This document shows, piece by piece, positions 42,211 to 51,399 of a stretch of 64,000 nucleotides of DNA. The stretch is from Paenibacillus sp. SY21-1. Its GTDB lineage: Bacteria; Bacillota; Bacilli; Paenibacillales; Paenibacillaceae. Each line of letters begins with the position of its first letter. The first letter of the stretch is position 1. Made by a program: the position numbers and the translations under genes. The DNA is taken from assembly GCF_005222705.1 (NCBI RefSeq), contig NZ_STGF01000035.1, positions 1 through 64,000 of the forward strand. The letters run 5' to 3'. The notes under the pieces are model-generated. The model had not been told where the DNA came from. It saw only the letters and a list, made by a program, of their open reading frames with translations, and did no database searches.

Positions 42211-42543
42211 CATGAGGCAAGTTAACTAATTTGAATATGGATGTTCAGGACCGCCGCTATCAGGGAGGATCATTCGGTTTACGTTACAATAGAAAATATG
42301 GATAATGTCAAGACGTTTGTCTGTTAAGAGTATCCTTCGGGACGATGAATAACCGTTATTCTCATGTTCAGCGAGGAGCATATTCTGTGCGAAGATCCGA
42401 ATGTGGCGGCTACGTTCATCCTGTAGCTCCATTTTCCATTTTATTCATGCTGAAAGTTGTACATGAAATCGGAATGTTAACGTTGTTTCCATAGGTTGGG
42501 GTAAGCTATAATCACAGATAAAATAAGTGCATGGAGGCTCATA
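42211..42543. other. Intergenic region between sugar loci 1 and 2
   Basis: No gene is supported here. It holds the promoter for sugar locus 2 near its right end and the GGAGG for the kinase gene. I see no further clear operator or repeat. Confidence 0.6.
42483..42512 (+). promoter_or_regulatory. Promoter of sugar locus 2 kinase gene
   Basis: TTGTTT (42483-42488) and TATAAT (42507-42512) have an 18-base spacer, about 30 bases before the kinase start. Confidence 0.65.
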
Positions 42544-44307
42544 ATGAAACCGTCTCATCGCAAATGGCAGTTTTCCATCTATAAGCGCTTAATCATAGCC
42601 TTTATCATTGCAACGATTCCGATTTACATTCTGGCAGGTATCTTGTACAGCTGGGCGACGGGCATGCTTAGACAGGATATCGTAGATTCGGCTGAGACGC
42701 AGTCCGAGAACTACATCAGGGAAATGAACGGGATGTTCAAGCGCTTTAATTCCCTTCAGTACGATATGATGAACGATATGTATCTGGTACAGCTCGTTAA
42801 TGCATATGATATTCTGGAATCGTATCGGAAGATCGAGCTGATTAACTTTCTACGTGCAAAGCTTGTCTCTATTCGGAACAGCAGCGACTTGATCTTTGAC
42901 GTCCGGCTTTATCTATCGTCGATCGCTGTGGAAATATCTGCAGTTGACGGGTATGGTGAACTCCAGAAAAACGCGGTTCCGGCAGAGAAATTGGTCAATC
43001 CTTATAATGTGATTTCCTATAATAACAAGCTGCTGATTGTCGCTTTTCCGCTTGATAGCTCACTAAGCGGGCTACCTGAGCTTGTGGTGGAAATCGAATT
43101 GCGGGCTACCGAACTGAAGCGGAGTCTAAAGTCTGCAGCAGAACGCGATTTTACGGGTGCAATTGTGCTCGGTCTCAGCAGCAGCTCTGACAAGATCATA
43201 TCTGTCAATAAGACAGAGCTTTCTCCACTTATAGAAAAGAGCTATGCTTCGAACATGGATGCGGAAAAACTGACGGAGGCTTCGTTTGCCGACACGGCTG
43301 AAGACTATATTTATGTACGCTCAGTTGAGCAAGAAAGCGGCATTTATTTGGATCATTTTTTGTATAAGCCAACTATGTTTCGATCGGTCATTCCTTATAT
43401 TCAATGGTTTTGGCTATTTGTTGCTGCCACCATTATTATGGTTGGGCTCTATCTCATCTACATTAATCGGGTCATAAATAAACCATTGGTTAAAATCGTG
43501 CGTGCGTTCAAAAGAGTAGAGGAAGGGAATTTCGATCTGAATATTAGGCATGACAAGGATGACGAGTTTGGTTTTTTGTATGAACGCTTTAATGAGATGT
43601 TAGTTAATCTCCAAATTTCAATTGATGAAGTGTACAACCAACAAATCCATAGGCAGAACGCAGAGCTAAAGCAGCTGCAATCGCAAATTAATCCTCATTT
43701 TCTCTATAATTGCCTGTTCAGTATTATTCGGTTGATCAAGATGCAAAAAGAGGCGGAGGCAGTGCAGTTTACCAATCAACTCGCCCAATATTTTCAGTTT
43801 ATTACCCGCAATACAAGGGATACGGTCCCTTTAGAGAATGAAGCTGCGCATGCTCGAAACTATGTCCTGTTACAGCTGACACGCTTCTCTGACCGAGTGA
43901 CCATCGATTTTGGACATATTCCGGAGCGGTTGAAATCGATTTCCGTACCGCGCTTGATCTTACAGCCGCTTGTCGAAAATGCATTTGTACACGGACTTGA
44001 AAATGCGACAGAGGGCGGTCTGCTGCGGGTTTCTTTTCTAGAGCAGACAGGTAAAGCGATCATTGTGGTTGAAGACAACGGGGAAGCAAGCGAGGAAGGA
44101 CTGCAGAGGCTGCAGGCTTTACTGGCAGAGGAGCAAGAGGTTGCAGAGGTTACGGGAACATTAAATGTGCATAGAAGGTTGAAATACAGCTATGGACCCG
44201 GAAGCGGTTTGCAGGTAGAGAGAAGTGAGCTTGGCGGACTAAAGGTTAAAATGATCATTGAGTGGGACGGAGAGATGGCATATGTACCGAATGCTGATCG
44301 TAGATGA
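42544..44307 (+). CDS. YesM-type sensor histidine kinase (locus 2)
   Basis: A 587-residue membrane kinase. Membrane segment 1 is at about 15-38 and segment 2 at about 282-306, with an extracellular sensor of about 240 residues between. A HAMP linker (KIVRAFKRVEEGNFDLNI) follows. The phosphorylated His lies in QSQINPHFLYNCLFSI, near residue 383. The ATPase N-box is PLVENAFVHGLENA; VVEDNGEASEEGL looks like a shortened G1 region. GGAGG precedes ATG 42544. The regulator gene starts inside its 3' end (26-base overlap). It probably senses a rhamnose-containing glycan, given the enzymes downstream. Confidence 0.92.
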   Translation: MKPSHRKWQFSIYKRLIIAFIIATIPIYILAGILYSWATGMLRQDIVDSAETQSENYIREMNGMFKRFNSLQYDMMNDMYLVQLVNAYDILESYRKIELINFLRAKLVSIRNSSDLIFDVRLYLSSIAVEISAVDGYGELQKNAVPAEKLVNPYNVISYNNKLLIVAFPLDSSLSGLPELVVEIELRATELKRSLKSAAERDFTGAIVLGLSSSSDKIISVNKTELSPLIEKSYASNMDAEKLTEASFADTAEDYIYVRSVEQESGIYLDHFLYKPTMFRSVIPYIQWFWLFVAATIIMVGLYLIYINRVINKPLVKIVRAFKRVEEGNFDLNIRHDKDDEFGFLYERFNEMLVNLQISIDEVYNQQIHRQNAELKQLQSQINPHFLYNCLFSIIRLIKMQKEAEAVQFTNQLAQYFQFITRNTRDTVPLENEAAHARNYVLLQLTRFSDRVTIDFGHIPERLKSISVPRLILQPLVENAFVHGLENATEGGLLRVSFLEQTGKAIIVVEDNGEASEEGLQRLQALLAEEQEVAEVTGTLNVHRRLKYSYGPGSGLQVERSELGGLKVKMIIEWDGEMAYVPNADRR

Positions 44308-45916
44308 TGAGAAGCTGCTGCTTGATGGCTTGTATGAGCTGTTTTTGGAGTCTGAAGGGCATCGACTTGAGCTTTACAAGGCCTCCAGCGCAATGGAAGC
44401 AATGGCTGTAATGTCGCAGAAAAGAATCGATATTCTGATGTCGGACATCAAAATGCCGAAGATGTCCGGCTTAGAGCTGGGTGACCGGGTGAAGCAAGCC
44501 TGGCCGGAATGCAAGCTTATTTTCCTGACGGGCTTTGACGAATTTGAGTATGTGCACCATGCGATAAACAATGGAGCCCAAAATTATATTTTGAAATCCG
44601 AGGGAGACGATGCAATTGTAGAGGCAGTTCGCCATACGGTGGCGGAGCTTGATGAGCAAATGGCTGTTGAAACCCTGCTCAAGCAGGCTCGGGAAACTCA
44701 GCGGCAGCAGGCCGTTCATCATCGTTCTTTGATGCTTTCCGACGTGCTTGATGGACTTCAGCCTTTGGAGGAACTTTCTCAACCAACACTGGATATGTAC
44801 GGAATCAGGCTTATTGCCAATAGGCCGCTCACTATGGTGGCTGCGCGTCTGGATTTGCCGTCGAATGCCTTGCGGCTTTCTGAGAAGGAGCTGATGTTAA
44901 CCGCGTTACATTCAGTCTGTGTTCGGTATCTATCAGGCTATGTAAATATGATGGATGTCGTTTATGATCGGGAATATTATGTATTGTTCCTGCAGGTGCA
45001 AGACCATACGACTCCTCATCCCGAGGGAATCAGGACATTTTTGCAAGGCTCGCTGGAGACTATTCAACAAACGTTGGAAAAATCAACCGGGCGTACCTTT
45101 TCCTTTGCTTACACGGACAGCGCAGTCGATTGGGAGGGGGTGCCGAGGCACTTCACCACTCTGAAAGCGCTGCTCTCCCAATATTACTCGGAGAAGCAGA
45201 TCATCGTTACGGATAAGAATCTGCCATTTCATGCTCAATCGAACGATGAGGAAGTACGCGGCTTCATTGACGTTTTTCATAAAAAAGCGAATGCGCTGGA
45301 TCTTTATTTAGAAACGGGCAAAAGAGAGGAAGTGCAGGCGATCGTTGCTGAGCTGAGCACGTACTCAAGCTGGCCTGCCATCGATGAGATCAGATATATG
45401 GAGCTGTATTACGCAGTAGCGTTACGTTTTTTGACGGCTGCCAACAAATACGGCCTGGATCGGGACCCGCTGGCTGGTCCGCATGTGGCCAAGCTGCTTC
45501 AATCCGCAGCACTTCCTGAACGCAGAGACGGCATTATATTGCTTGAGCACATGATTAATGTTTTTGAAAGCTATCATGATGCCCAATCCTCCCGAATGCG
45601 TGGCGATGTGCTCGGGGTCGTCCATACCTACATTGAGATGCATTTGGATGGCGATTTGTCCATGACGCACTTGGCGGAGCTGGTTTATTTGAATCCCGAT
45701 TATTTATCCCGATTATTTAAGCAAGCTAAAGGTATAACCATTAGTGAATACATCGCCGTTCTGAAAGTTCAAAGAGCCAAAGAACTGCTCTCCGAACCTC
45801 AACTGCTTATACAGGATATAGCGAAGTCGCTCGGATTTACATCAGCCGGCTACTTCAGTCGCTTCTTCAAGAAAGAAACGGGTCAAACGCCGCAGGAGTT
45901 TCGGACAAGCGGGTAA
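44282..45916 (+). CDS. YesN-type AraC response regulator (locus 2)
   Basis: A 544-residue regulator. Receiver domain 1-120 has D8/D9, phosphoacceptor D55 (MSDIKMP) and an ILKSEGDDA switch region, with Lys before Ser-Glu rather than the usual Lys-Pro. A middle region of unknown fold follows. The C-terminal AraC domain (about 440-540) carries ISEYIAVLKVQRAKELL and IAKSLGFTSAGYFSRFFKKETGQTPQEFR. ATG 44282 has GGAGAG 7 bases upstream. It is translationally coupled to the kinase and is the likely activator of the rhamnoside locus. Confidence 0.92.
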   Translation: MYRMLIVDDEKLLLDGLYELFLESEGHRLELYKASSAMEAMAVMSQKRIDILMSDIKMPKMSGLELGDRVKQAWPECKLIFLTGFDEFEYVHHAINNGAQNYILKSEGDDAIVEAVRHTVAELDEQMAVETLLKQARETQRQQAVHHRSLMLSDVLDGLQPLEELSQPTLDMYGIRLIANRPLTMVAARLDLPSNALRLSEKELMLTALHSVCVRYLSGYVNMMDVVYDREYYVLFLQVQDHTTPHPEGIRTFLQGSLETIQQTLEKSTGRTFSFAYTDSAVDWEGVPRHFTTLKALLSQYYSEKQIIVTDKNLPFHAQSNDEEVRGFIDVFHKKANALDLYLETGKREEVQAIVAELSTYSSWPAIDEIRYMELYYAVALRFLTAANKYGLDRDPLAGPHVAKLLQSAALPERRDGIILLEHMINVFESYHDAQSSRMRGDVLGVVHTYIEMHLDGDLSMTHLAELVYLNPDYLSRLFKQAKGITISEYIAVLKVQRAKELLSEPQLLIQDIAKSLGFTSAGYFSRFFKKETGQTPQEFRTSG

Positions 45917-45953
45917 AACGGACATCAAACTGCGCAAACGGAAGGTGAATACT

Positions 45954-47600
45954 GTGAATAAAATGCGAGCCCGCGCGATTCTCGTGCCGCTAATCATGTG
46001 GATTGGTTTATCAGCGTGTAGTGGACATAAAGCAACCATGGATAATAGTGAGGGAGCAAGCACGAGTCACCCTGAAGCTCGGCAGCATGTAGCCCTGACG
46101 ACTGGTGTGGCCATTAGCGATGTGATTGCGACGGATTTTTCAGAAGGGAAGTGGGAGAACAGCGTTTGGCTGCAAGCGTACCGTGAGGAGCTGGGCATTG
46201 ATGTGAAAGCGGCATGGTATACGAAAGGTGCGGAAGCCACCAGACAAAAGGTTAGTGTTGCGATTGCTTCGGGTAAAATTCCTGATGTGATCGCCGTTAA
46301 TCAGGAACAATTGTCGGCTTTATCCAAAACAAGCTTATACACGGATTTAACGAATATATTCGAGCAATATGCATCACCGCTAACCAAATCAATTATTTTG
46401 GGTGATGATCTTCGGGGCTTGGAATCAGCGACCTTCAATGGAAAGCTTATTGCGATTCCAGGGCTTAACTCAGCCATTGACGGCGCTTCCTTCCTGTGGC
46501 TTCGCAAGGATTGGTTGGATCGGCTAGGGCTGCAGGTACCTGGAACGACAGCAGAGCTTTATGAGGTTATTCGGGCATTCACGCTGCAGGACCCCGATGG
46601 CAATGGCAAACACGACACGGTGGGACTGGCGCTCAGCAACTCTTTTTTAAATATGGGCTTAGCCGAAGCGATTGGGATTTTTAATGCATTTGATGCGTAT
46701 CCGAAAATATGGATTGGAGGAAAAGAGGGGAAGCTTGTTTACGGCAGTGCGCAGCCGGAAGTGAAGCCGGCACTTGTCTTTCTAAACAAGCTATTTGAAG
46801 AAGGACTCATGGAGTTAGATTTTGCCGCAAAGGATACTGGCAGAGCAGGAGAGCTTGTGGCTAGCGGGAAGGTTGGCGTTATGTTTGGCGCCATGTGGAA
46901 TGGGATGTATCCGATGCAGCTGACCAAAGATAATGATGCGGATTCCGACTGGAGGGCATTTCCGATCGTTTCAAGGGATGAGCTGCCTGCCAATCCTCAG
47001 GTTAAGCTTAATGTAGACAACTATTATGTGGTAAGAAGCGGTTATGCCCACCCGGAGGCACTGCTGCAATTGATTAATTTCTGGACGGAGCTTAATTACG
47101 GGGATACAAGCCAAGCTAGATTTGACCATTTTCTTGGTCCTTTGCCTGCTCCAGGACATCATTACGCAGTGGCGAAGGTATGGAAGGTAGAGAAAAACCT
47201 TCAGGCTCATTTGAAATTGATGGAGGTTTTCAAGACAGGTGATTATTCCATTCTGAACGCGGAAGAAAAAGGCTATTACGATCATATTCTAAAGTATCAG
47301 GCAGGCGAAAATGCTTATGCCCAATATGAGAAGGTATTTGGCAGTACGGGCTCCTACGCAGTCATGAATGATTATAAGAAGGGAAGTCTATTTAAAATGG
47401 ACGGTTTTTATGGAGCTTCAACAAATGCCATGAATACCCTGCTTGTAACGGTGGATCAGTTGGTTGAGGAATATTACACAAAGGTAATCATGGGGGTAGA
47501 GTCCATCGAAGGTTTCGAATCCTTTATTGCCAAGCTGAACAAGATTGGTCTTGAGGATGTAACAAGAGAAGTGAATGAGTGGAAATCCCATAGGAGATAA
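45954..47600 (+). CDS. Sugar ABC binding lipoprotein, copy A (locus 2)
   Basis: A 548-residue lipoprotein with signal peptide and lipobox GLSACSGH. It is colinear with the next gene product over nearly its whole length (shared blocks include SVAIASGKIPDV/SVAIASGDIPDL, IAIPGLNSAIDGASFLW/IAIPGTNSAIDGAAFLW and EAIGIFNAFDAYPK). It is an LplA-type oligosaccharide-binding protein. GTG 45954 is preferred over GTG 45945 because GGAAGGTGA (45940-45948) overlaps the latter. Thirty-seven bases separate it from the regulator gene. A hairpin with T-run (47622-47662) lies before copy B. Confidence 0.9.
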   Translation: MNKMRARAILVPLIMWIGLSACSGHKATMDNSEGASTSHPEARQHVALTTGVAISDVIATDFSEGKWENSVWLQAYREELGIDVKAAWYTKGAEATRQKVSVAIASGKIPDVIAVNQEQLSALSKTSLYTDLTNIFEQYASPLTKSIILGDDLRGLESATFNGKLIAIPGLNSAIDGASFLWLRKDWLDRLGLQVPGTTAELYEVIRAFTLQDPDGNGKHDTVGLALSNSFLNMGLAEAIGIFNAFDAYPKIWIGGKEGKLVYGSAQPEVKPALVFLNKLFEEGLMELDFAAKDTGRAGELVASGKVGVMFGAMWNGMYPMQLTKDNDADSDWRAFPIVSRDELPANPQVKLNVDNYYVVRSGYAHPEALLQLINFWTELNYGDTSQARFDHFLGPLPAPGHHYAVAKVWKVEKNLQAHLKLMEVFKTGDYSILNAEEKGYYDHILKYQAGENAYAQYEKVFGSTGSYAVMNDYKKGSLFKMDGFYGASTNAMNTLLVTVDQLVEEYYTKVIMGVESIEGFESFIAKLNKIGLEDVTREVNEWKSHRR

Positions 47601-47621
47601 CGTTATCTATAAAACGGAAAT

Positions 47622-47662
47622 GAGGAGCGGCCTTGCTATAAAAGGCTAAGCTTCTTTTTTTT
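47622..47662 (+). terminator. Terminator/attenuator between the two binding-protein genes
   Basis: GAGGAGC (47622-47628) pairs with GCTTCTT (47650-47656), with G-T wobbles, around an inner CCTT/AAGG. An eight-T run follows. Copy B therefore may have its own promoter in 47663-47786. Confidence 0.6.
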
Positions 47663-47786
47663 ACGCTCACAGGGATTAGGAAGTCGGAAGAGTGCAAGAA
47701 ATCACGGAATTTTGAAATCGTTTTCTTTTTGCATGGAGAGTAAGATGAACTTGTAAGTATCCGGCGATAACAGAGGGGGAGCAAGC

Positions 47787-49487
47787 ATGATGAAGAAAAA
47801 AAGAAAGGTGTATTCAACAGCAGCAGCCGTACTTTTAAGCGTATCTCTTCTAGCAGGATGTAGCGTGGGTAACGGCAATAATACGGCAAGTAACGCACCA
47901 TCAGCAAACGGGGGCAACAACGGGTCAGCAGTAGATGATACACCGATTGATCCAACTGCTAAGTTCGATCCACCAGTTGAGCTCACAGTGGGCGTAATGA
48001 TTGGTGATCCGATTGCTGACGATTTTACAGAAGAAAAATGGGAAAACAGCGTATGGATTAATGCCTATCGCGATGAGCTTGGCATCAATATCAAGCCGCT
48101 TTGGTACACCAAAGGCGCAGACGCTGGTAAACAAAAAATAAGCGTGGCAATTGCTTCTGGCGATATTCCAGATTTGCTTGCCGTAAGCCAAGAGCAGTTG
48201 GCAACGTTATCCAAGACGGATATGTATGAGGATTTGACAAACATTTATGAGCAATATGCTACGCCGCTTACTAAGGAAATTATTACAGAGGAAGGCAATT
48301 CTGCGTTGGAATCGGCAACTTTCGGCGGCAAGCTAATTGCTATTCCGGGAACAAACTCGGCGATCGACGGGGCAGCCTTTTTATGGGCTCGTCAAGACTG
48401 GCTGGATAAGCTGAGCTTACCGGTTCCCAAAACGACAGACGAGCTTTATAACGTAATGAAAGCATTTGTTGAGCAGGACCCGGATGGTAATGGCAAGAAG
48501 GATACGGTTGGCATGATGCTGAACAAAGATTTCTTAGCGCCAGGGGTAGCTGAAGCAATTGGTATCTTCAACGCTTTTGATGCTTATCCAAAAGCTTGGG
48601 TACGGGGATCTGACGGCAAGCTTGTATACGGAAGCGCACAGCCGGAAGTGAAGGAAGCGCTTGTTTATTTGAACAAGCTGTACAAAGAAGGGTTGATTGA
48701 AAAGGATTTTGGTGCAAAGGATTCGAGCAAGGCGGCTGAACTTGCCGCTTCTGGCAGGGTTGGTATTAATATGGGAGCGATGTGGAATGGGATGTTCCCG
48801 CTGCAGCAAACGATTGATAACTTTCCAGATGCCAACTGGCTTGCTCATCCGATTGTTTCCAAGGATGACCAGCCTGCGAATCCTCAAATTAAGCTGAATG
48901 TGGAAAACTATTTTGTAGTACGCAAAGGGTATGAGCACCCTGAAGCGCTTATGAAGCTGCTTAATTTTTGGACGGAATTGAATTACGGGAATACAACGCA
49001 AGCCGAGTTTGATAAATTCTTGGGACCTGAGCCTGCTCCTGGTCATCACTATGCGGTAGGCAAAGCATGGAAAGCGCAAAAAAACTTACAGGCACACCTC
49101 AAAATTGTTGAAGCATTCAAAACAGGCGACGCCTCTAAGCTCAATGCTGAGGAAAAAGGCTACTACGATAATATTGAAAAGTTTAAAGCCGGTGACAACT
49201 CGAATGCTCAATTCGAGAAGGTATTTGGCGAGACGGGTTCTTTTAAATCCATGAATGGCTATGTAGAAAACAATTTGTTTAAAATGGATGAGTTTTATGG
49301 CGCTTCGACAGATGCCATGAAAAATCGATTGAAAACCGTTGAGCAAGCGGTCGTCGAGTACTATACAAAAGTGATTATGGGCTCAGATTCGGTAGAAAAC
49401 TTTGATAAATTCGTTACTCAGCTGAATAAGCTTGGACTTGAAGAAGTGACGAAGGAAGTTAATGATTGGGACGCAGCCAAGAAGTAA
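47787..49487 (+). CDS. Sugar ABC binding lipoprotein, copy B (locus 2)
   Basis: A 566-residue lipoprotein, lipobox SLLAGCSVGN with a Gly/Asn/Ser linker after it. It is a close paralog of copy A with all core blocks conserved and a longer linker. LplA-type binding protein for an oligosaccharide. GAGGGGGAGC precedes ATG 47787. The two permease genes follow, separated by an attenuator hairpin (49497-49522). Copy B, being adjacent to the permeases and with a cleaner ribosome site, may be the main binding protein; that is a guess. Confidence 0.92.
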   Translation: MMKKKRKVYSTAAAVLLSVSLLAGCSVGNGNNTASNAPSANGGNNGSAVDDTPIDPTAKFDPPVELTVGVMIGDPIADDFTEEKWENSVWINAYRDELGINIKPLWYTKGADAGKQKISVAIASGDIPDLLAVSQEQLATLSKTDMYEDLTNIYEQYATPLTKEIITEEGNSALESATFGGKLIAIPGTNSAIDGAAFLWARQDWLDKLSLPVPKTTDELYNVMKAFVEQDPDGNGKKDTVGMMLNKDFLAPGVAEAIGIFNAFDAYPKAWVRGSDGKLVYGSAQPEVKEALVYLNKLYKEGLIEKDFGAKDSSKAAELAASGRVGINMGAMWNGMFPLQQTIDNFPDANWLAHPIVSKDDQPANPQIKLNVENYFVVRKGYEHPEALMKLLNFWTELNYGNTTQAEFDKFLGPEPAPGHHYAVGKAWKAQKNLQAHLKIVEAFKTGDASKLNAEEKGYYDNIEKFKAGDNSNAQFEKVFGETGSFKSMNGYVENNLFKMDEFYGASTDAMKNRLKTVEQAVVEYYTKVIMGSDSVENFDKFVTQLNKLGLEEVTKEVNDWDAAKK

Positions 49488-49496
49488 AGCAAGACG

Positions 49497-49524
49497 GAGG
49501 GACAGCTCTAGTCCCTCCTTATTT
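49497..49524 (+). terminator. Attenuator hairpin between binding protein and permease (locus 2)
   Basis: GGAGGAC (49497-49503) pairs with GTCCCTCC (49511-49518) with one bulged C, followed by TTATTTT. The position matches the hairpin in locus 1. Confidence 0.7.
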
Positions 49525-49554
49525 TATATATAGATGGATGGAGTGTGCGCTACT

Positions 49555-50466
49555 ATGGAAACGAAAGGAATCCGTAAACGCCGGTTTTCCACCGGAGCTT
49601 ATCATATGATGCTCTTACCAGCGGTAATCCTTGTGCTTATTTACAGCTATGGTCCTATCATGGGCATTGCTATCGCGTTTCAGGACTTTGTTCCTTCCCG
49701 CGGCTGGTTTGGTTCGGAGTGGATTGGGCTAGACAACTTTAAGTATGTGTTCGGGATGCCGGATACGATGAAGGTGATCGGCAATACGGTGTTAATTTCA
49801 TTTATGAAAATTATTGTCGGCATTATTTTCCCGCTAACGCTAGCGATCTTGTTGAACGAAGTGAAAAACGTATTATTCAAAAGGTCGGTTCAAACGATTG
49901 TGTATATGCCTTACTTTTTATCTTGGATTATTTTATCAGGCATTCTCATCGATATCTTGTCGCCATCAGGCGGCATCGTTAACAATTTTCTGCAATTTCT
50001 TGGCATGGAGCCTATCTATTTCCTTGGTGACGGAGGTTGGTTTCGCTTCATTATTGTAGCCTCACACATTTGGAAAGAGCTAGGATTTGATACGATTGTC
50101 TATCTTGCTGCTATATTGAGCATTGATAAATCGTTATACGAAGCAGCAGCGCTTGACGGTGCAGGTCATATGAAGCAAGCCTGGCATATCACACTGCCTG
50201 GTATGAGGCCGATTATTGTGCTGCTAAGTGTACTCAGTCTCGGAAATGTTTTGAATGCCGGCTTCGATCAGGTATTTAATTTATATAGTCCGCAGGTGTA
50301 CTCCAGCGGGGATATTCTGGATACTTATGTGTTTCGGATTGGGATGGAACAAATGCAATATGGCGTAGCGACCGCAGTCGGATTGTTTAAATCGGTCGTT
50401 TCCCTAATCTTTATCTGTGTATCTTATTTGCTGGCCTACAGATTAGCCAACTATCGCATCTTTTAA
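49555..50466 (+). CDS. Sugar ABC permease, LplB type (locus 2)
   Basis: A 303-residue permease with six hydrophobic segments and the EAA loop YEAAALDGAGHMKQAWHITLPGM. The N-terminal AYHMMLLPAVILVLIYSYGP is typical of the LplB group. ATG 49555 is the most likely start, though GGAG is 13 bases away; ATG 49534 lies upstream with no ribosome site. It is followed after 21 bases by the second permease. Confidence 0.9.
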   Translation: METKGIRKRRFSTGAYHMMLLPAVILVLIYSYGPIMGIAIAFQDFVPSRGWFGSEWIGLDNFKYVFGMPDTMKVIGNTVLISFMKIIVGIIFPLTLAILLNEVKNVLFKRSVQTIVYMPYFLSWIILSGILIDILSPSGGIVNNFLQFLGMEPIYFLGDGGWFRFIIVASHIWKELGFDTIVYLAAILSIDKSLYEAAALDGAGHMKQAWHITLPGMRPIIVLLSVLSLGNVLNAGFDQVFNLYSPQVYSSGDILDTYVFRIGMEQMQYGVATAVGLFKSVVSLIFICVSYLLAYRLANYRIF

Positions 50467-50487
50467 AGAAATGGAGGTATATTGATT

Positions 50488-51372
50488 ATGATCGAACGGC
50501 GAACGCCTTCCAGAGTTTTATTTGTATACGCGAATTATATATTTTTGACGCTGTTTTCATTAACCTGCCTCTTTCCCATTCTTCATATGGCGGCCATGTC
50601 TCTGAGCAGTAATTCAGCTGTCACAGCCGGTTGGGTGACGATCTGGCCTGTAGGCTTTAATCTGGATTCGTACAAATATATATTCAGTAACCATATCTTT
50701 CTGCAGACCGTGCTTGTGTCCTTCGAGCGTTTGTTTCTAGGCGTATCGATTAGTCTTATTCTCACGGTGCTGGCTGCTTATCCTCTGTCTAAATCGAATT
50801 TGAAATTTCGTTCAAGAACGATTTATTCCTGGTATTTTGTGGTCACTATGATCTTTAACGGAGGATTGATTCCGACCTTTATGGTCGTCAAAGAGACAGG
50901 ACTTATGGATTCCATTTGGGCGCTCGTTATTCCATCCGCCGTCAATGTGTTCAATATCGTGCTCATGCTCAATTTCTTCCGTACGCAGCCGATTGAGCTG
51001 GAGGAATCGGCTCAAATGGACGGAGCAGGCGTATGGCGAACGCTATGGAGCATCTATTTGCCGATCTCCAAGCCATCCTTGGCTACGATCGCATTGTTTA
51101 CAATCATTTTTCATTGGAATTCCTGGTTTGACGGCATGATTTATATGAATTCCCCTTCCAACTATCCGCTTCAAACGTATTTGAGGACCGTCATCGTCGC
51201 TAGAGATTTAACGAATATGAATGCAAGCGATCTCTCGTTAATCGCCAATATTTCCAATCGGACCGTACTCGCGGCACAGCTGTTTGTCTCCATGCTGCCG
51301 GTCCTTTGCATTTATCCATTCTTGCAAAAATACTTTGTTAAAGGTCTTGTTCTGGGCAGCGTGAAAGGCTAG
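50488..51372 (+). CDS. Sugar ABC permease, LplC type (locus 2)
   Basis: A 294-residue permease, partner of the previous subunit. Six hydrophobic segments, EAA-like loop LEESAQMDGAGVWRTLWSIYLPIS (Glu-Ser-Ala instead of Glu-Ala-Ala) and the end FLQKYFVKGLVLGSVKG. ATG 50488 is preferred over TTG 50482 because GGAGG (50473-50477) is 10 bases before it. As in locus 1, no ATPase gene follows. Confidence 0.92.
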   Translation: MIERRTPSRVLFVYANYIFLTLFSLTCLFPILHMAAMSLSSNSAVTAGWVTIWPVGFNLDSYKYIFSNHIFLQTVLVSFERLFLGVSISLILTVLAAYPLSKSNLKFRSRTIYSWYFVVTMIFNGGLIPTFMVVKETGLMDSIWALVIPSAVNVFNIVLMLNFFRTQPIELEESAQMDGAGVWRTLWSIYLPISKPSLATIALFTIIFHWNSWFDGMIYMNSPSNYPLQTYLRTVIVARDLTNMNASDLSLIANISNRTVLAAQLFVSMLPVLCIYPFLQKYFVKGLVLGSVKG

Positions 51373-51399
51373 CCAATTATACAACGATAGAGGTGTAAG

